Positions 58,285 to 64,000 of a stretch of DNA of 64,000 bases are shown here, piece by piece (within the stretch, counting starts at the first letter, position 1; each line of letters begins with the position of its first letter). The notes below the pieces were generated by a model. The model had not been told where the DNA came from. It was given only the letters and a program-made list of their open reading frames with translations, and ran no database searches. The DNA is from Sphaerolaimus hirsutus (lineage: Eukaryota; Nematoda; Chromadorea; Monhysterida; Sphaerolaimidae): contig OZ038454.1 of the NCBI GenBank assembly GCA_964036195.1, positions 5,704,001 through 5,768,000 of the forward strand, read 5' to 3'. Made by a program: the position numbers and the translations under genes.

Positions 58285-60824
58285 TTAAGGTACGTGTGTT
58301 AACCGTAATTTCTGCAAAATCGATTTTATAGCTCTGATGAAGAATAACTCAAATCTGGTGCACTCGTAAATCCCCTCTTTAACTGCCAAAATGTGGGTGA
58401 AAAGTACAATGACAAGTGCGAAGAAAAGTAACGCGGCTACGACCAAAAAAATGAGTCCAGGGAAAACGCCCACTGTGAGCAAATACAATGGTTGCAAAAC
58501 CATATCTCCCAGTAAAAAGCCCAGGGTCATTATTAGCAGGCTTATGGTAGACAGCCTTCCGATCTGAAATACATGCATTTGTGGAGTATTTAGATCTTGA
58601 TCAAATTTGAAAACTTCTGGAACTCCTGGTGGAAGTGGAAGTGGAGAAGTCACATGAAAAGTGGCAATTTATAAGAAAAGTTGTTCAAGTGAATTGCATG
58701 AATAAATTCACTAATTACTATGGTGCTGTTCACACAAGTTTTTTTGTGATGGCACTGATGAATTTCTGGTTTTCAACATTTTTTTGTCATGAAAACTGAT
58801 ATCCCACCTTAAAACCAACCTCAGTAGGTCCAACCAAAATGTTCAAAAATGCCAAAACAGCTGGATGTGTAACTGATGAAAGTGACCCAGCTGCAGCAGC
58901 CGCCCACATGTACCAATCGCTTTGGACAAATGCCAAGAAAAACATAGATAGAAAGGAGGATAGAACACCAAAAAATATCATGTAGGTTTCGGGTAGGTGC
59001 AGCACTTTTTTCATCAAGACACCCCCAGTCGTTGAGATGACTAAACCTGGGGTTTTGGTATATATTTTTGGTTGTTAAATTCCTTTAAAAAATTGCTATT
59101 TTTTGCTACTTTGCTAAAAAATTGTATTAAGTGTCACACCAAAGATCTAGTCACACAGAAAGTGATGATAAAATAATTGGCTACCCCAATTATTGGATCA
59201 ACTTATTATCATAGGAAAAATTCAAGAAAAAAACCAACTCATTGTGCTCTCTGCTGCTCTCCACGCTGCATATTTTGCCCCCCTCCATTCCAATGGCGGG
59301 TTCAGCACATAAATACCAATGAAAACTGCAAGTTTAATTGGTATTTTACTAAAATATAAATATAAAGGGCTGAATGGGTAGGGCATGGAAAGTACCTGTG
59401 TCAATTTGTTTGCATGTGAAAATGGCAGATTTAGAAGATGCCACTGTATAGATTAAAAATGGCAGATTTGGAAGATGCCCCTGTATAGATTACAAAAGTT
59501 AATTTCCAATGACCCAATGAAATGACCCAATTTACACAGGCACCATTCATTGCATACCCATTATAAACTAAATGAAAAAACAAACTCTGTCCTTCAGCTA
59601 GTGACATGGACAGGGCAACCATTATGATCATCATGAGCAAAATCATCAACCTCCTGTGCCCAACCCTTTTCTGGGTAAGTGTCCTAGCTGCATCTTTGTA
59701 CAGATTCCAAATTTCCTTGAAATTTATGGTTTCTGGATTTTTGTCCACTACTTCAATGTGGTCAGCAATTTCTGTGGATACTGCCAGATTTTGATTAGAT
59801 GTTTCGCTGGGATTGAAGTTGGTTTATTTTGGTGAGGTCATATAAAAATGAACATAAAAAATTGAGCTGGGAAATGGCATCTGGTCCAGCCCATTTTTGG
59901 CTATTTTCCAAAACAAAGATCCAATGCTATTTGCCTCTCATTTTGATACATTTTGACAGAAGTGTAACATTTTGACCCTCCACTACAAATTTGAAGAAAA
60001 CTAGGCAAATACCGTATTACCTTGAATTAACCCCCCCCCCCCCTCGAAAAACCCCCCCTAAAATTCGGCTGAGGAAATAATAACCCCCCCCCTCGAAATA
60101 CCCCACCCCCCCCCCCTAAAGTTGAGTGTAAAGAGTACGTACATGACAAATACCGCAGTTTGTCATCTGTACATTGCGTAACACACGTTAAAAGTGATGA
60201 TCAAGTGACGTTAGGGAAGGGCTTATGTGTATATACCGTTATATATGCCTAGAAACACATATACATCTACATAATTGTTCGATTTTTCTACGTCTGCGTA
60301 TGGGGAATTTCCGAAAATTTCTGGCGAAATAATAGACCCCCCCCTCGAATAAACCGCCCTCGAATTATCCCCCCCTCAAATTTTGCTGGCGAAATGATAA
60401 ACCCCCTGGGGGTATTTCGAGGTAATACGGTAAGTCCAAAACCCGGGAAGGGAGCTGGAAAAGCAGCTTCTCAACGTAGGTAAATATTTTGTAGAAAATA
60501 CTTTTTTGGTTCATTTTTAGTAGTGTGCAGGTTTACATCTTGTCTACAAAATGTCCTCACGTTTTTTGTTTTGTTTTTCTACACCAAATGTCCAAAAAAA
60601 CGAACCTCTGTTGATCGGAAATTCCAGCGAGCGCCTTCAAAGTTTCACTCAGCTCTTTCGGTGGAATATGTGGAATTCTATAGAGTGCCCAGAAAAAACC
60701 GCAAGCGTACACGCTCATGCAAACTGTCAGCCAATTTGTGAAACCCAATGGGTTCAGAAAGATGCTGGTACACAGTGAGCCAAGGATACTGCCAACTGTT
60801 CTTGTCGCCGCTACTATGACCATT
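58285..60824 (-). CDS. SLC46-type MFS transporter, 5' exons missing
   Basis: The SLC46 family (PCFT/SLC46A1, SLC46A2, SLC46A3) are 12-helix major-facilitator carriers for folates and related solutes. Four exons on the minus strand in consistent phase: 60606-60824, 59538-59806, 58808-59040 and 58285-58563 (stop at 58285). They begin with helix 5-6 (ATRTVGSILGS, WLTVCMSVYACGFFWALY), then a cytosolic loop (RIPHIPPKELSETLKALAG), helix 7 (LMILLMMIIMVALSMSLAEG), helices 8-10 (MIFFGVLSSFLSMFFLAFV, GSLSSVTHPAVLAFLNILVG), the PTEVGFKIGRL segment corresponding to the SLC46 ETEQG loop, and helices 11-12. About 330 residues are present; typical full length is about 450-500. The N-terminal helices are not found up to 64000, though an assembly gap (61430-61629) lies upstream. 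The substrate cannot be inferred. Confidence 0.82.
60010..60432. mobile_element. Palindromic CCGTATTACCTTGAA MITE in an SLC46 intron
   Basis: Ends TACCGTATTACCTTGAATTA and TTTCGAGGTAATACGGTA; inner text identical in large part to 38133-38569 (ACACACGTTAAAAGTGATGA, TACGTCTGCGTATGGGGAAT). It lies between exons 59538-59806 and 60606-60824. Confidence 0.85.
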
Positions 60825-60945
60825 CTGTGGGTGGGGGGGAAGGGGGGTGGGTGTAGAAGACAATCAGATTTGGATACAGTGGGGTAGTAGACAATCAGAT
60901 TTGGAAAGGGTGGGGTAGTAGAAGATTATATTTGGATTCCATACA

Positions 60946-61379
60946 TACCGTATTACCTCGAAATACCCCCATGGGGGTTTATTATTTCGCCAGCAAATTT
61001 TGAGGGGGGGGGGTTAATTCGATGGGGGGGTTTATTCGAGGGGGGGGTCTATTATTTCGCCAGAAATTTTACAAAATTCCCCATAGTCAGACGTAGAAAA
61101 ATACAACATCTTCAGAGGCGTATGAGTGTTTATAGGCATATATTTACTACTGTATATACACATAAACCATTCCCTCACATCACTCAGCCATCGGTTTTAA
61201 CGTGTGTTCTGCATAATACAGTTCACACACTGTGTTATTTGTTATGTACATACTGTTTACACTGTATTTGGGGGGGTATTTCGAGGGGGGGTTTATTATT
61301 TCCCCAGCCCATTTTGAGGGGGGGTTAATTCGAGGGGGGGTTAATTCAAGGGGGGGGGGTAATTCGAGGTAATACGGTA
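60946..61379. mobile_element. Palindromic CCGTATTACCTCGAA MITE
   Basis: Ends TACCGTATTACCTCGAAATA and TTCGAGGTAATACGGTA, inverted orientation of the same family as 4408-4844. It immediately precedes the assembly gap. Confidence 0.85.
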
Positions 61380-61429
61380 TTTACAGACACAGAGGTCACA
61401 TACATGTGTAATTTTATGTCCATAAATAT

Positions 61430-61629
61430 NNNNNNNNNNNNNNNNNNNNNNNNNNNNNNNNNNNNNNNNNNNNNNNNNNNNNNNNNNNNNNNNNNNNNNN
61501 NNNNNNNNNNNNNNNNNNNNNNNNNNNNNNNNNNNNNNNNNNNNNNNNNNNNNNNNNNNNNNNNNNNNNNNNNNNNNNNNNNNNNNNNNNNNNNNNNNNN
61601 NNNNNNNNNNNNNNNNNNNNNNNNNNNNN
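61430..61629. other. Assembly gap of 200 N
   Basis: An unbroken run of exactly 200 N, probably a placeholder. Palindromic elements flank both sides (60946-61379 and 61630-62059), which is a usual cause of assembly breaks. Protein frames crossing it are meaningless. Confidence 0.99.
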
Positions 61630-62059
61630 TTGAAATACCCCCCCCCCCTCGTTTGACCCCCCCCCTCTCGAGACCACTATGAAACAATCACCCCCCCCTC
61701 GAAATACCCCCCCCCCAAATTGAGTGTAAAGAGAACGTACATGACAAATACGGCAGTTTATGTTCTGCGTAGTGCAGAACACACGTTAAAACAATGTCGG
61801 AATCACGTTAGAACAGTGTTTATACCATCTACGTACTAATATTAGTCTACAGAACCTTATAAATGGCAGTTTTTGTTGCATTTTTCGACGTCTGCGTACG
61901 TTTCAGACGACAAATTCGTACTTGGTTTTCAAAAATTTTCTTGTGAAATAATAACCCCCCCCCCCCTCGAAATCCCCCCCCCCTCGTTTAACCCCCCCCC
62001 CCCTCTCGGGACCACTATGAAACAATCACCCCCCGGGGGTATTTCGAGGAAATACAGTA
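61630..62059. mobile_element. Palindromic MITE, left end lost in the gap
   Basis: The text from TTGAAATACCCCC to TTTCGAGGAAATACAGTA matches the element 53459-54644 minus its insertion (ACACACGTTAAAACAATG, TTTTTCGACGTCTGCGTACG). The start is hidden in the gap. Confidence 0.8.
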
Positions 62060-62150
62060 GGTTTATATTGATTTATTCCCGGGTTTTTTTCCAGAGAGGT
62101 TTTATTATATTTTCTTTTTGAGAGATCTATTCAAACATTATATTCAAGTG

Positions 62151-62331
62151 TACCCTATTTCCTCGAAATACCACCACTTGAATTAACCCCCCCCCTCGAA
62201 ATACCCCCAGATGTTTTCGAGCTGAGGGAAAAATTCAACCATCTTGAATAACCCCCCCTCGAAATACCCCTCTCAAAATATCCACTCAGAAAAAATACGC
62301 CCCCTGGGTGTATTTCGGGGAAATACGGTCA
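62151..62331. mobile_element. Short palindromic CCTATTTCCTCGAA MITE
   Basis: Left TACCCTATTTCCTCGAAATA, right GTATTTCGGGGAAATACGGT. A smaller deletion derivative of the same family. Confidence 0.65.
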
Positions 62332-62559
62332 TTTCTCAAAATCACCCATTTTTCAAGTAATTTGAGCCGATTCATAAAAATATACTTATCACAAAAAACA
62401 GCCCTGAAGTTCTTATTCAAGGATATACGGTATCGTCCATTGCATTCACTGCCTCCAAAGACGTTGGAAAAAGCGGCTTTAATATGCAATTTATCACAGC
62501 AGCGTCATAAACAGATTGAAGTTTCATTTATCTGTATTCCATCCCATTGCGAATGCGCT

Positions 62560-62800
62560 GGTGCCAGTTCCGCAAATTGAGAAGTGAGAAGAAAAATGGC
62601 AAGTAAATTGGAAAAAGCGAAGTAAAATGGCAAGTAAATTGGCAAAAGCGAAGTAAAATCGCAAAAGCTAAAAAATACCTATATATAATTTATCTTCGCT
62701 TTTGCCATTTTACTTCTCAATTCACTTCGCTTTTGCCATTTTTCTTCGCATTTACAATTTTACTTCTCACTTTCAATTTGCAGAACTGGCCCCTGGTTTA
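62560..62800. repeat. Inverted repeat of GGCAAAAGCGAAGTAAAAT words
   Basis: CCAGTTCCGCAAATTGAGAAG on the left pairs with CTTTCAATTTGCAGAACTGG on the right. The interior iterates AAGTAAATTGGCAAAAGCG and its complement. A relative is at 3265-3440. No target duplication is visible. Confidence 0.7.
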
Positions 62801-62869
62801 TTCAGTACATTTATGCCCGTCATATGCAATTGCTTTTTCCATGATTCTTTGGGGTGCAATTTCGACGGA

Positions 62870-63118
62870 GTGTATACTCGGCGGACTATTTACAAAGTTT
62901 GCGCCCAAAATTATTTATGTTTTAGTCGATAACGCTTATGTTACATGCCCGTGATGCTTATGTACACGCTTTCACAACAAAAATAGGTAAATAAAAGAAA
63001 AAGGCGGAGTCGGGTACAACCAACTGTTTGGGGACACTTGCTTTTACTGATGATGACGTCATGATGGAGCGTTTCATTCAAAAAATGCATAGCCCGCCTT
63101 GCACCGAGTATACTAATG
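62870..63118. mobile_element. TATACTCGGCGGAC foldback
   Basis: GTATACTCGGCGGACTA on the left and GCACCGAGTATACT on the right; contains TGATGACGTCATGATGGAG as in 5684-6071. Right arm degenerate. Confidence 0.6.
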
Positions 63119-63572
63119 CGTAACGTTTTTTATGTGTGATGAACGTTTTTAATAAATCGACTACATTGCCCCATAACCATCATTGAAGGTGGTTAATTGT
63201 TGTTGTTGTTTGTTTTTTTTTGCTGGCACTTTAGACGTGATTATTTGTTGGAGACCTTCGTGACGACACCAATTCCTTCAGTGGACAAGTAACAAGGTAA
63301 TTAAGAGAGTCTTCAATGTCATGTTGAGTGAATATTTATATTCACACATTCATTTACACAAACAGATTTGTCAGTTATAACTTTTTCTGTGACCTGAAGC
63401 AACATCTAAGCACTGTTACTTAACTTTTCACATACATAGGTAACTCACCATTTTTCTTGTCGCTTAATAAATTTCCGAAGTGGATGATTTCAGCTTGAAA
63501 GATGATAAGAAATACACCCGGAGACATAGGTATTTCGAGGAAACCTAGTAGGAACCTGTGCTTTTATTCAAA
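63119..63572. other. Gene-free stretch
   Basis: A/T-rich DNA with a TTGTTGTTGTTTG run; no exon of the SLC46 gene or any other gene was recognised. Confidence 0.4.
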
Positions 63573-63932
63573 TACCGTATTTCCTCGAAATACCCCCACC
63601 CCCTCGAAATACCCCCACCCCCTGGAAATACCCCCCTCAAAATGGACACTATGAATTTATACACCCCCCCTCGAAATACCCCCAATTTTAGTGTATAGAG
63701 AACGTAAACTACAAAAGCTGCGGTTTGTGACCCGGGAAACGCAGAACACACGTTAAAGACATTGAATGTGTTATGTTAAAACAACGTTACAAACAACAAA
63801 TTAGTACTGGGATTTCAAAAAAATTTCTGGCGAAATAATAAACCGCCCCTCGAAATACCCCCTTCGTTTAACCCCCCCTAAAACATTCCACTCTGAGAAA
63901 ACCCCCGGGGGGTTATTCGAGGAAATACAGTA
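63573..63932. mobile_element. Palindromic CCGTATTTCCTCGAA MITE
   Basis: Ends TACCGTATTTCCTCGAAATA and TTATTCGAGGAAATACAGTA; contains the family words ACGCAGAACACACGTTAAAG and TTCTGGCGAAATAATAAACC. Confidence 0.8.
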
Positions 63933-64000
63933 ATCGTGTATCTTCTGAGTTCCTTTTTTATTTTTAATCCACAAAAATCGAACGCAACAGCTAGCCCTTG

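Noticed and set aside
61346..61782. Frames of about 90-120 codons crossing 61430-61629
   Set aside because: They run through 200 N and C-run/G-run palindromes.

Overview
The window is nuclear DNA of an animal, most likely an invertebrate. Every gene recognised is spliced with GT-AG introns, often under 1 kb, and the products are conserved in animals: TRAPPC13, BCCIP, TGFBRAP1/Vps3-like, SLC46-type carriers and Lifeguard/TMBIM proteins. There are no bacterial operons and no rRNA, tRNA or CRISPR array that I can see. I cannot name the species. The identifications rest on reading exon translations against remembered family sequences; no search was run.

Layout. Positions 1-16262 are gene-poor: nested foldback transposons plus three unrecognised candidate exons (2603-2911 minus, 7142-7357 plus, 14071-14205 minus). 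Positions 16341-25342 (minus) hold TRAPPC13. Positions 27419-35473 (minus) hold BCCIP, and one of its introns contains a complete-looking zinc metallopeptidase gene on the same strand (29888-31926). Positions 36344-36511 (minus) hold a tail-anchor-like terminal exon of unknown ownership. Positions 36789-45622 (minus) hold a TGFBRAP1/Vps3-like gene whose C-terminal exons I cannot find. Positions 46950-50916 and 52468-55847 (plus) are two tandem Lifeguard/TMBIM paralogues with identical eight-exon structure. Positions 58285-60824 (minus) hold the 3' part of an SLC46-type MFS carrier; its 5' exons are not seen in the window. From 60946 to the end there are palindromic elements and a 200-base assembly gap (61430-61629).

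Three of the genes act in membrane traffic or cargo sorting (TRAPPC13 in TRAPP; TGFBRAP1/Vps3 in CORVET) or in Golgi/ER membranes (Lifeguard). This is probably chance neighbourhood rather than a functional cluster.

The striking content is the repeat landscape. Many non-autonomous foldback elements can be delimited to the base by exact 8-bp target-site duplications (hAT-like). One group shares TAGGG...CCCTA ends, but each member is filled with a different self-complementary iterated word (GATATTCGATATC, GAGTCGAGTC, GGAAAACGGAAAGGT, TTTTTTAAAAAAACG, AAAAAAAGCGC); an element with GGCGCC words has similar architecture. One of them carries a decayed BEL/Pao reverse-transcriptase fragment. A second large group (TA-CCGTATTWCCTCGAA... 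ends) looks like TA-targeting MITEs, and one locus shows three elements inserted inside each other.
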